Source: an uncultured Clostridium sp.
GTDB lineage: Bacteria > Bacillota > Clostridia > TANB77 > CAG-508
Direction: 5' to 3'
Length of the DNA: 21,339 bases
Assembly: GCA_946545035.1 (NCBI GenBank)
Contig: CAMNND010000005.1
Coordinates: forward strand, 1 to 21,339
The translations under genes and the position numbers were made by a program. Every line of letters begins with the position of its first letter. Within the stretch, counting starts at the first letter, position 1. Under the pieces are notes generated by a model. That model saw nothing but the letters and a program-made list of their open reading frames with translations, had not been told where the DNA came from and ran no database searches. Shown here in pieces: positions 1 through 6,591 of this stretch.

Positions 1-1126
1 GATATGCTTTCATAATACCTGTAACTTCTGAAGCAGATTTTCCTTCTTCTAATATAGCTTTTATAAGCATAAGTGATGTTAAGATACCATCTCCTGTTGG
101 ATTGTAATCTAAGCATATAACGTGTCCTGATTGCTCTCCCCCTAAGTTATATCCTTCTTTTAACATTTCTTCAAGAACATATCTATCACCAACTTTTGTT
201 TGAACAAAGTTTAATCCATTTTCCTTAGCATATTTGTTTAAACCTAAGTTACTCATGACAGTTGCAACAACTGTATCCTTGTTTAACTTTCCTTTTGCTT
301 TCATGTATTTAGAAATAACAGCCAATATCTTATCACCATCAATTTCATTTCCATTTTCATCAACAGCTAAGCATCTATCTCCATCACCATCATAAGCAAT
401 ACCTAAGTTACACTTCTTATCGATTACATATTGTTTTAACATCTCTAAATGTGTTGATCCACATCCATCATTAATGTTAATTCCGTTTGGAGTATCATTT
501 AATATATAATGTTTAATTCCAAGTGCTGTAAATACTTTATCAGCAACTACTGAAGTAGCACCATTTGCTGTATCAATAGCAACTACGAAATCATCATTAT
601 TTAATGCTTCAATATCTTCTTCAAAGTTCTTTCTAAAGAAATATACATATTCGTCTAATAAATCTGTAGCAATCTCTGATACACCGATTTTATCGTTGCA
701 TGCTGTTAGCTCATCTATTTTTCCTGAATCCATCACTTCTTCTATTTCTTCTTCTAATTCGTCAGATATCTTCATTCCTAAATTGCTGAAGTACTTTACT
801 CCATTGAATTCAAATGTATTGTGAGAAGCAGAAATAACAACACTTGCATCTGCTTTTAATTTCTTTGTTAAGTATGCAACACCTGGTGTTGGCATAACTC
901 CTAATATTTTTACATTTGCTCCATAGCTTAAGAAACCAGCTACCATTGCACTTTCTATAAGAGTACCAGAAATACGTGTATCTCTTCCTATAAGAATTGT
1001 TGGTGTATGATCTGCGTGCTTAGAAAGTACATATGCTCCAGCTTTTGCAACTTTATACACTAAGTTTGGTGTAAGCTCTGTGTTTGCTATTCTTCTAATT
1101 CCATCTGTTCCAAAATATTTTCTCAT
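1..1126 (-). CDS. glmM: Phosphoglucosamine mutase GlmM (3' part outside window)
   Basis: Converts glucosamine-6-phosphate to glucosamine-1-phosphate in the cytoplasm, on the route to UDP-GlcNAc and peptidoglycan. Translating the minus strand from the ATG at 1126 gives 375 residues beginning MRKYFGTDGIRR, the typical GlmM N-terminus. The catalytic loop SASHN lies at about 99-103 with the phosphorylated serine near 101. The Mg-binding loop DGDGDR and the sugar-binding motif GGEQSGH follow. The family is about 450 residues, so the C-terminal phosphate-binding domain is missing only because the window ends. The start is fixed by GGAGG followed by TAAAACA before ATG. A strong promoter lies 69 bases upstream. 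The NTFEFNG stretch after SASHN matches GlmM rather than ManB-type mutases. No glmS is adjacent. Confidence 0.96.
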   Translation of the reverse strand, partial: MRKYFGTDGIRRIANTELTPNLVYKVAKAGAYVLSKHADHTPTILIGRDTRISGTLIESAMVAGFLSYGANVKILGVMPTPGVAYLTKKLKADASVVISASHNTFEFNGVKYFSNLGMKISDELEEEIEEVMDSGKIDELTACNDKIGVSEIATDLLDEYVYFFRKNFEEDIEALNNDDFVVAIDTANGATSVVADKVFTALGIKHYILNDTPNGININDGCGSTHLEMLKQYVIDKKCNLGIAYDGDGDRCLAVDENGNEIDGDKILAVISKYMKAKGKLNKDTVVATVMSNLGLNKYAKENGLNFVQTKVGDRYVLEEMLKEGYNLGGEQSGHVICLDYNPTGDGILTSLMLIKAILEEGKSASEVTGIMKAY

Positions 1127-1201
1127 TGTTTTACCTCCAATTAAGTTTTTATTTATATAAAGTATTATTAATTGCGTTCCTATAACGTATTTAACATTGT
1201 T

Positions 1202-1230
1202 ATTATATATTCATATTTTTTATTAGTCAA
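1202..1230 (-). promoter_or_regulatory. Sigma-A promoter of glmM
   Basis: On the minus strand TTGACT (1225-1230) and TATAAT (1202-1207) are separated by 17 bases. The predicted start is near 1195, leaving a leader of about 69 bases that ends in GGAGG. It lies directly after the methyltransferase stop codon with no clear terminator between them, so read-through is also possible. Confidence 0.75.
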
Positions 1231-1251
1231 TACGATTCTTTTTCATAGATA

Positions 1252-1896
1252 TTACATAGTCTTAGAGACTTTTCCTCGCCATAAAATTTTTAATAGTTCG
1301 TATCTATCCATCTTCTCTTCTTTGGCATACTCAATATTCCAATCAGCAAAGAATTTATTAATATCGGCTCTGTCAAAGAATCTTTTGTATCTACCATTTT
1401 TTTCATTTAAGTAGTAATGATGTTCAACTTCCGTTCCTTGACCAGCACCATGATTTACATCATTAATTGAATTAACTCTAAATATTAATTTACCATCATT
1501 ATCAAGAACTCTTTTTATTTCAGCAAGTATACTTTTTGTTACTTCTTCTGAAAAGTAATGAAGTGATAAATCTGCAACTACTATTCCAGCATAACCATCT
1601 TTAAAAGGTAGTCCTTTCGTCATATCAAAACATTTTGCATCAACAAGCTCAGGAAAGTTTTTTCTTGCATTCTCAACAGCATTTTCTGCATAATCACAAG
1701 CAACTACCTTCTTTCCGTGCTCTATTAAATATTTAGAATCATTTCCGCTTCCACATCCTAGGTCAATTATTGGCTTATCACAACCTAAAATATCATCTAA
1801 AAACAAATCAAGCCAATCATCATAGACTATATTTTCCCTTTCGTATTCTTTATGCAATTCATTCCAATAATTTCTTGTTGATTCAAAGCTATCCAT
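1252..1896 (-). CDS. Class I SAM-dependent methyltransferase
   Basis: A 214-residue cytoplasmic methyltransferase with unknown substrate. Motif I, IIDLGCGSGND, lies at about 43-53. The acidic end of strand beta-2 follows in VVACDYAENAVENA (about 64-77), and a post-II region with VADLSLHYF at about 107-115 is typical of the Methyltransf_11/25 superfamily. The C-terminal part (KRFFDRADINKFF) resembles the usual substrate-side segment of small-molecule methyltransferases. The open frame extends 30 codons further upstream, but GGAGG five bases before the ATG at 1896 fixes the start. It is divergent from the radical SAM gene with 109 bases between them. No specific substrate can be assigned from sequence. 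Confidence 0.88.
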   Translation of the reverse strand: MDSFESTRNYWNELHKEYERENIVYDDWLDLFLDDILGCDKPIIDLGCGSGNDSKYLIEHGKKVVACDYAENAVENARKNFPELVDAKCFDMTKGLPFKDGYAGIVVADLSLHYFSEEVTKSILAEIKRVLDNDGKLIFRVNSINDVNHGAGQGTEVEHHYYLNEKNGRYKRFFDRADINKFFADWNIEYAKEEKMDRYELLKILWRGKVSKTM

Positions 1897-1925
1897 ATAA
1901 ACCTCCGAAATATAATTCTTAGCAA

Positions 1926-1954
1926 ATATTATCACAAAATACACTTTAATACAA
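1926..1954 (-). promoter_or_regulatory. Probable promoter of the methyltransferase gene
   Basis: TTGTAT (1949-1954) and TAATAT (1926-1931) are 17 bases apart on the minus strand, giving a short leader before the ribosome site. The hexamers are weaker than those of the neighbouring promoters. Confidence 0.4.
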
Positions 1955-1970
1955 TAACCACACTTAACCG

Positions 1971-1999
1971 TTGAAATATCAGGCATTTACTGGTATAAT
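1971..1999 (+). promoter_or_regulatory. Extended -10 promoter giving a leaderless transcript
   Basis: TTGAAA (1971-1976), a 17-base spacer, then TATAAT (1994-1999) preceded by TG at the extended -10 position (TGGTATAAT). Seven bases beyond the last T of the -10 is 2006, the A of the start codon of the radical SAM gene. No Shine-Dalgarno sequence can therefore be in the transcript. Confidence 0.8.
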
Positions 2000-2005
2000 G
2001 ACTGC

Positions 2006-2920
2006 ATGGAAAATTTAAAAAGATATAATCGTTTAACTGAATATTTAAAAGATAAATTTGGAGAGCGTACATTAAAGATCTGTATTGATGGTGGATTTAC
2101 TTGTCCAAATAGAGATGGAAAATGTGGATATGGTGGCTGTATCTTCTGTGGTGAACATGGATCTGGTGAACATCTAAAACATATTAATATTCCAGATCAA
2201 ATAACATCCTTTCTTAATAGTTACCGTGGAGAAAGAGCTAATAAGTTTATATGTTACTTTCAAAACTATACAAATACTTATGGAAGTTTAGAAGATTTAA
2301 AAGACAAGTATGATTCTGCACTAATTGATGATAGAATCGTAGCTTTAGCTATAGCAACAAGACCAGATTGTATTACAGAAGAAATTGCTAAACTTATTGC
2401 ATCATATAAAGATAAATACTATGTATGGGTAGAACTTGGACTACAAACATCTAATGACAATACGGCAAAACTTATTAATCGAGGATACACTTCAGAAGTA
2501 TTTACAAAAGCTGTAGAAATACTTAATAAGTATGATATTGATGTTGTTACTCATATCATGTGTGGTCTTCCTGGTGAAACTTTTGATGATGTAAAAGAAA
2601 CCGTTAGATTTATAAATAGACACAACATACAAGGAATTAAAATTCATTCAACATATGTTATAAAGGGAACTAATCTTGAAGAAATGTATAATAATAAAGA
2701 ATATATTCCAATATCATTTGATGAATATATGGAAGAGCTTGTGTATATAATTACTCATATACCAAAGAATATTGTTGTTCATAGAATAAATAGTGATGCT
2801 CCAAAGGATCTATTAGTAGCACCTGAATGGAACTTACATAAGAAACTTGTTATGAATGGTCTTGATAAAATACTAAAAGAAAAAGATTTATACCAAGGAA
2901 TATACGTTAATGATAAGTAA
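2006..2920 (+). CDS. Radical SAM protein, YhcC/TIGR01212 family
   Basis: A 304-residue radical SAM enzyme of the YhcC type, whose reaction is not established. The N-terminus has DGGFTCPNRDG followed by GGCIFC. The cluster cysteines are C33, C45 and C48 (C-x11-C-x2-C), the unusual spacing characteristic of this subfamily; C40 is an extra cysteine. Further family features are YFQNYTNTY (about 84-92), ATRPDC (about 116-121), ELGLQT (about 142-147) and a C-terminal region with HRINSDAP. Length is normal for the family. It is the only plus-strand gene in the window. No ribosome site precedes the ATG and no other in-frame start is plausible; the promoter position implies that transcription begins at the ATG itself. 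It ends in a convergent junction with its own terminator. Confidence 0.9.
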   Translation: MENLKRYNRLTEYLKDKFGERTLKICIDGGFTCPNRDGKCGYGGCIFCGEHGSGEHLKHINIPDQITSFLNSYRGERANKFICYFQNYTNTYGSLEDLKDKYDSALIDDRIVALAIATRPDCITEEIAKLIASYKDKYYVWVELGLQTSNDNTAKLINRGYTSEVFTKAVEILNKYDIDVVTHIMCGLPGETFDDVKETVRFINRHNIQGIKIHSTYVIKGTNLEEMYNNKEYIPISFDEYMEELVYIITHIPKNIVVHRINSDAPKDLLVAPEWNLHKKLVMNGLDKILKEKDLYQGIYVNDK

Positions 2921-2944
2921 AGAAATGAAAAAGTAATTATATTA

Positions 2945-2973
2945 TTGAATAATGCTAATTAATGTATTATAAT
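2945..2973 (+). promoter_or_regulatory. Consensus-like promoter in the convergent junction
   Basis: TTGAAT (2945-2950), 17 bases, TATAAT (2968-2973). The same hexamers and spacing drive the genes at 3082-4434 and 4555-5856. It points away from any protein gene on the plus strand and into two hairpins, so it would make only a short RNA starting near 2980. Confidence 0.5.
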
Positions 2974-2974
2974 A

Positions 2975-3010
2975 TATTTATAAGAGAAAAGAGCTTTCGC
3001 CCTTTCCTCT
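2975..3010 (-). terminator. Probable terminator of the 3082-4434 gene
   Basis: As minus-strand RNA the arms 2999-3010 and 2983-2994 form a 12-bp stem with two G-U pairs and a GAAA tetraloop. The stem is followed by a weak AU-rich tail. On the plus strand the same two positions are A-C mismatches, which favours the minus strand as the functional one. Confidence 0.55.
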
Positions 3011-3063
3011 ATGGATTGTTTTGATTGAAGTGAGATTGCGAGTCAACTTCAATCTTTTCTTTT
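2980..3063 (+). ncRNA. Candidate small RNA (about 85 nt) between convergent genes
   Basis: Predicted from a promoter at 2945-2973 and an intrinsic terminator ending near 3063. The transcript would contain an imperfect hairpin (2983-3010, loop UUUC, two A-C mismatches), a linker with three GAUUG copies, and the terminator hairpin. Its CCCUUUCCUC stretch is complementary to purine-rich ribosome sites. It matches no RNA family I recognise. The alternative is that both hairpins are only terminators of the flanking genes; the first hairpin is better paired as a minus-strand RNA. Confidence 0.35.
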
Positions 3064-3066
3064 TCT
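3023..3066 (+). terminator. Intrinsic terminator after the radical SAM gene
   Basis: A nine-bp stem GATTGAAGT (3023-3031) with ACTTCAATC (3046-3054), a 14-base loop, then TTTTCTTTTTCT. It ends the radical SAM transcript and would also end the candidate small RNA. Confidence 0.8.
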
Positions 3067-3081
3067 ATTGATATCTTAGAA

Positions 3082-4434
3082 TTACCTTATAATTCTCTCA
3101 TCTTCCCATATATCCGCAAGTGTTATTTTTCTTGTACCATCTTTACTATAACCAAGAGGTATTGAACTATAGTTATATCCATGTTGTTTCATTCTCTTCT
3201 CAATCACTTCGAAAAACTGATTTTGTTCATCCAAACTTGCATTAGTATGGATTGCTTTAAGAATAATCTGTCCAATTTCTGCTTTTTGGACATCAAGTTT
3301 TAACCTACTAATAGTACTTGCATGTTCAGATTCTGCTCCAACTATTCTAGTATATTTATCACATAAATACTTAGCCGGAACAAATTGTTTTCTTGCTATA
3401 TAATTTAATATTACAGCTCTAAAATTAGAATCAAATCCCATTCCAAATTCTTTTTCTAATGCTCTTATAGTTTTATCTGGATTTTGTATTGGATAATCTT
3501 GTGCAAATTTTTCTAGTGCTTTTACAAGTTGAAAATATACCTGGGCTTTCTGTTTTTCTTCTGTTAAAACAAATGGACCTTTTCTTGGTTGACTCATTCT
3601 TCTTTGTACTTCATTATTAACTAATCGTTCAAGCTCTTTCATATCTATATTATTTGATGTAATGCTCTTTGTTATATTCATAACATCTTCTGAAAAAATA
3701 TTTTCCATATCATACATTGATTTCTCTGTGCGAAGTCTTGTTATCTTAGATTGAATTCTCATTTTCACAGGTGAAACTAAAACAGAATCTATTTGTTCAT
3801 ACTCATATGGTAATTTTGCACATAGCTTCACTAGCTCATCTGGATTATTAATTAACTCAAGTTTTATTTTTATTGCTTCAACTAATTTTTTTATGGCAAT
3901 CTTTTTATATTTATTTATTGTATATATTATTGTTTTATTTCTTTCACCTTCCGGCATCGGTAATTTATCCCTATTACTTAAAATAGAAATAACTCTTTCT
4001 GCTTGTTCAAGTGATATGTTTTCATTCTGTATTCCCTTTACTATAGATAGTACTTCAAATACTCTATCTTTTTTTGTTATTTTTTTATCGTCAATTACTG
4101 CTTCTAATTTTTTTATAACCTCATCAGCTACTTCACTATCAGGAATTTCTTTTGGAAGCTCTTTAAATTTGGATTTAACGCTTATTCCATTATATATCAA
4201 TTCGTAGTTTCTACGTAATTGTTGCAACTTTTGTATAGATGCATATCTATCTTTTTCAGTTTGCCTTTGAGCTTCTGCTCTTGCCCTTTGTAATCTTTTT
4301 TCATCCTCTATTTGTTTTTTTAAATTAAGGAGTTCTATCATTGGAATATCCAATTCAAATGATATTACATCTAATTTATCATAGCCATCTGCAATTATCT
4401 CTTTTACCAGTGCCAGCTCTCTTTCTCTTGCCAT
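3082..4434 (-). CDS. Uncharacterised helical protein with possible N-terminal HTH
   Basis: I do not recognise this 450-residue protein. There is no signal peptide or membrane segment, so it is probably cytoplasmic. The first 40 residues (LVKEIIADGYDKLDVISFEL then DIPMIELLNLKKQI) look like a small helix-turn-helix unit. A charged, coiled-coil-like stretch rich in E, K, R and Q follows (about 40-75). The rest is mostly helical, with a conserved-looking end (YSSIPLGYSKDGT then ADIWEDERIIR). The frame opens five codons earlier with GTG at 4449, but that GTG is part of the GTGAGG ribosome site. The ATG at 4434, nine bases after GAGG, is the best start. A consensus promoter lies just upstream, so it is monocistronic. 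A regulator or a nucleic-acid-associated structural protein is possible but only inferred. Confidence 0.8.
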   Translation of the reverse strand: MARERELALVKEIIADGYDKLDVISFELDIPMIELLNLKKQIEDEKRLQRARAEAQRQTEKDRYASIQKLQQLRRNYELIYNGISVKSKFKELPKEIPDSEVADEVIKKLEAVIDDKKITKKDRVFEVLSIVKGIQNENISLEQAERVISILSNRDKLPMPEGERNKTIIYTINKYKKIAIKKLVEAIKIKLELINNPDELVKLCAKLPYEYEQIDSVLVSPVKMRIQSKITRLRTEKSMYDMENIFSEDVMNITKSITSNNIDMKELERLVNNEVQRRMSQPRKGPFVLTEEKQKAQVYFQLVKALEKFAQDYPIQNPDKTIRALEKEFGMGFDSNFRAVILNYIARKQFVPAKYLCDKYTRIVGAESEHASTISRLKLDVQKAEIGQIILKAIHTNASLDEQNQFFEVIEKRMKQHGYNYSSIPLGYSKDGTRKITLADIWEDERIIR

Positions 4435-4457
4435 TACCATATACCTCACTTTTTTGC

Positions 4458-4486
4458 ATTATAGCAGAGCATATTTCTGAATTCAA
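4458..4486 (-). promoter_or_regulatory. Sigma-A promoter of the 3082-4434 gene
   Basis: TTGAAT (4481-4486) and TATAAT (4458-4463) with a 17-base spacer on the minus strand. Predicted start near 4451, giving a very short leader that still contains GTGAGG. Confidence 0.8.
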
Positions 4487-4513
4487 TATATTTTAAACAT
4501 ATATTTATAGAGC

Positions 4514-4550
4514 AAGACCCCACCTCAGACATTGTCTAAGGTGGGGTCTT
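4514..4550 (-). terminator. GC-rich terminator hairpin of the 4555-5856 gene
   Basis: Arms 4514-4525 (AAGACCCCACCT) and 4539-4550 (AGGTGGGGTCTT) pair perfectly. Past one mismatch, four more pairs close a three-base loop. It begins four bases after the TAA stop. The GC content of the stem is far above that of other terminators here, matching the foreign character of the gene. The minus-strand tail (TTGCTCT) is a weak U tract; the plus-strand tail (TTTTGCTT) is slightly better. Confidence 0.7.
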
Positions 4551-4554
4551 TTGC

Positions 4555-5856
4555 TTAAGTGTGAAAAATCGTCTTGAGTTCCCGGAGGAATGTGATAACC
4601 TTCATTCTCTTTACATGGTTTGCTTTATTATATTCATTAATCCATTCAGAGAACTTGATTTTAGCATTCATTCCGCTCTTTGTAGAAACATCAATACCAG
4701 CATTCAGCATCACTTCGTCAACAGACTCAAATGCCTCCATTCTGAAAGCAGCATCAACAATCTTGCAGGCATCGTTGAACACGATTCTGTTTTTCTTGTC
4801 GAGACCCATTCCGGATAAAAGCTGTTTTACCTTTTCCGTTACTGGAAGCTCTTTGTCAATTCCATTAAGAATCGTTACGAAGTTTTCGCAGTTCATATAG
4901 CAGCTTACTTCCATGTCACCGGATTCCGCAGGTTCAGGTTTTGCTTCTGAATCATCAAGTTTTGTTTCTTCCGCACTCGTCTTAGCTTCTTCAATCTGCT
5001 TTGCATACTTCATAACAGTGCAGATAAATGGAAGAATTGTCGCATAGATATCGTGCTTTTCAAGCTGTGTTGTAACGAGCTTTCCAAACTTATATCTCCT
5101 GTGGTCACGATGCGAAACGTTAAGGTTTGCATTTTTTACATTTTCGTTACTGATTTCGTATGGCTTAACGTCAAGAGTTGCAAGCTCTGCCATAAGTCTG
5201 ACAAAATAATTAATGTCATCTTCTGGTAACTCAAGCCATTTGCCAACATTAGTAACAAAATCTGTAATGCATGTAACCTCGGTTACCATTGCGTCTAAAT
5301 CTGGGATGTCAATGTAATCGTCCTCAGAAGGCTTTTGCTTTCCATACCTTCTTTTTGCTTTCGGTTTGCCATCGTCTGTCTTCTTAGCACTTTTCTTCGA
5401 CTTTACGTCTTCCGGTGTCTCGTCAGCTTTTGCATCTGGTGATCCATCATCTGGGTTCTCATCTATTGGAGTTTCCTGCGGCTCTTCATCAGTCGGATTA
5501 TCATCCTCAGGAAGGTCTTGGAGTTTCTCTTCAGGTTCATCTTCGTCAGGGTTCACCTTGTCGCTATCTACATCCTGTTCTTCATGAGTACCTGTAGCTT
5601 CGAGAGGTGTTTCTTCCTCTACAAGTGCTTCAGTTACTTCATCTTCCAGATTGTACATAGCGTCAACAATACAGTGACTGATTGCTTTGATGATCGTCTG
5701 TGGCGGTACATTATCGAACTCAAGTTCAACAACTGCCGTCTTGTCATCAATAATACTGAGTCTGTTCTTCGGTGAATAGTTCTGTCCATAGAATGCCTGA
5801 ATAAGAAATTCGCGATTTTGAGGCTTTTCGAACCTCAGCCGGGCCATAATCTTCAT
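4555..5856 (-). CDS. Orphan acidic-linker protein, probably horizontally acquired
   Basis: I do not recognise this 433-residue protein. Three parts are visible. Residues 1-80 are a compact alpha/beta-looking domain (LRFEKPQNREFLIQAFYG, LSIIDDKTAVVELEFDNVPP). Residues about 82-150 are a long acidic, proline-rich linker with D/E-P repeats. A short basic patch (KSKKSAKK, KPKAKRRYGKQK, about 153-176) follows. Residues about 180-433 are a helical domain. There is no signal peptide or membrane segment. Base composition is visibly richer in G+C than all neighbours, with codons such as CGG and GGC that are rare elsewhere in the window. The start at 5856 follows AAAGGA by 11 bases; a second ATG at 5847 is possible. 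It has its own promoter and terminator. The charged linker and basic patch suggest binding to nucleic acid or a partner protein, but this is inference. Confidence 0.8.
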   Translation of the reverse strand: MKIMARLRFEKPQNREFLIQAFYGQNYSPKNRLSIIDDKTAVVELEFDNVPPQTIIKAISHCIVDAMYNLEDEVTEALVEEETPLEATGTHEEQDVDSDKVNPDEDEPEEKLQDLPEDDNPTDEEPQETPIDENPDDGSPDAKADETPEDVKSKKSAKKTDDGKPKAKRRYGKQKPSEDDYIDIPDLDAMVTEVTCITDFVTNVGKWLELPEDDINYFVRLMAELATLDVKPYEISNENVKNANLNVSHRDHRRYKFGKLVTTQLEKHDIYATILPFICTVMKYAKQIEEAKTSAEETKLDDSEAKPEPAESGDMEVSCYMNCENFVTILNGIDKELPVTEKVKQLLSGMGLDKKNRIVFNDACKIVDAAFRMEAFESVDEVMLNAGIDVSTKSGMNAKIKFSEWINEYNKANHVKRMKVITFLRELKTIFHT

Positions 5857-5959
5857 ACGGTACTCATTCCTTTCATTTTTTCACGCTTATTGATTGACTA
5901 TAGTTAAGCACTTAGGTAAGTTACTTCACTTTGCCAACAATAAAAACGTAAGCAGCTTG

Positions 5960-5988
5960 ATTATAGCAAGGTTAAATTTACAATTCAA
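5960..5988 (-). promoter_or_regulatory. Sigma-A promoter of the 4555-5856 gene
   Basis: TTGAAT (5983-5988), 17 bases, TATAAT (5960-5965) on the minus strand. Predicted start near 5953, so the leader is about 97 bases. The leader contains the dyad ACTTA-GG-TAAGT (5910-5921) and a seven-codon reading frame (ATG at 5877) whose TGA overlaps the gene's ATG. Confidence 0.8.
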
Positions 5989-5997
5989 GCAAAAATA

Positions 5998-6038
5998 AAA
6001 AATAATGATGCTAACACTTACACAACATCATTATTTTT
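5998..6038 (-). terminator. Terminator of the 6057-6551 gene
   Basis: A 13-bp perfect stem (5998-6010 with 6026-6038) encloses a 15-base loop. On the minus strand it runs into TTTATTTTTG. It lies 19 bases past the stop codon. Confidence 0.8.
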
Positions 6039-6056
6039 ATAATTTTAACTATATTT

Positions 6057-6551
6057 TTATGCTCCCATTACAGCTCCTGCTGCTCCAAAGACACCAGCAG
6101 AAGCAATTCCCATAATTATTCCTGCTAAGATAACTCCAGCCATAACTGCTATACAGCTCTTTTTAAAATCCATATCTAAAAAGCTTGCAGCTAAAGTTCC
6201 TGTCCATGCACCTGTTCCTGGAAGTGGAATTCCTACAAATAAAAATAGTGCAAAGTATAAACCTCGTCCAGCTTTTTCTTGTAGCTTTTGACCTCCTTTT
6301 TCACCTTTTTCTAGGCACCACGTAAAGAACTTTCCAATTACCTTTTTATCTGCTCCCCATGTTAATATTTTCCTTGCAAAGAAGAATATAAACGGAACCG
6401 GTAACATATTTCCAAGTATACATGTAATATATAGTGGAACTACTGGAAGTGCTCCTCCTAGTGCTGGACTTAATCCAAATGGAACTGCTCCTCTTAGCTC
6501 AACTATTGGAACCATTGAAATTAAAAATGTAATAATATATTTCTTTAACAT
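6057..6551 (-). CDS. Small multi-drug export family membrane protein (COG2426)
   Basis: A 164-residue integral membrane protein of the Sm_multidrug_ex family (PF06695/COG2426). The transport role is putative and comes only from the family name. Visible family features are VPIVELRGAVPFG near the N-terminus (about 14-26), four or more hydrophobic segments, a cytoplasmic basic/acidic loop (WCLEKGEKGGQKLQEKAGRG, about 78-97), and GIPLPGTGAWTGTLAA (about 107-122). This two-half arrangement recalls DedA-like proteins. The C-terminus is rich in Gly and Ala. The ATG at 6551 is the only plausible start, because a stop lies in frame a few codons upstream. The only good ribosome site (AAAGGAGA, 6582-6589) is about 30 bases away with a hairpin between, which is unusual. 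It is monocistronic. Confidence 0.85.
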   Translation of the reverse strand: MLKKYIITFLISMVPIVELRGAVPFGLSPALGGALPVVPLYITCILGNMLPVPFIFFFARKILTWGADKKVIGKFFTWCLEKGEKGGQKLQEKAGRGLYFALFLFVGIPLPGTGAWTGTLAASFLDMDFKKSCIAVMAGVILAGIIMGIASAGVFGAAGAVMGA

Positions 6552-6561
6552 ATTTATCTTT

Positions 6562-6581
6562 TATGTATTAAAAAATACATA
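6562..6581 (-). promoter_or_regulatory. Hairpin between ribosome site and start codon
   Basis: On the minus-strand RNA, UAUGUAUU (6574-6581) pairs with AAUACAUA (6562-6569) around a UUUU loop. It lies between GGAG (6583-6586) and the AUG at 6551. If folded, the effective spacing falls to about 11 bases. An eight-codon frame (MYFLIHKR, 6554-6580) also begins two bases after GGAG and ends two bases before the AUG. Confidence 0.5.
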
Positions 6582-6591
6582 TCTCCTTTCA

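Noticed and set aside
1127..1195. glmM leader considered as a glmS-type ribozyme or other riboswitch
   Set aside because: Only about 69 bases long, with no extended conserved structure beyond a tiny CGTT/AACG pair. The glmS ribozyme is much larger and precedes glmS, not glmM.
1172..1414. An 80-codon plus-strand frame crossing the glmM promoter
   Set aside because: No ribosome site, low-complexity hydrophobic composition, and it overlaps the end of the methyltransferase gene and the glmM promoter.
4514..4550. GC-rich inverted repeat considered as a mobile-element end or integron-like recombination site
   Set aside because: It lies four bases past a stop codon and has terminator geometry. No second copy lies at the other end of the gene, and no recombinase gene is near.
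5366..5775. Long plus-strand open frames opposite the acidic-linker region of the orphan gene
   Set aside because: They are Ser- or Gly-rich low-complexity translations of the repeated Asp/Glu/Pro codons on the other strand. They have no ribosome site or promoter.
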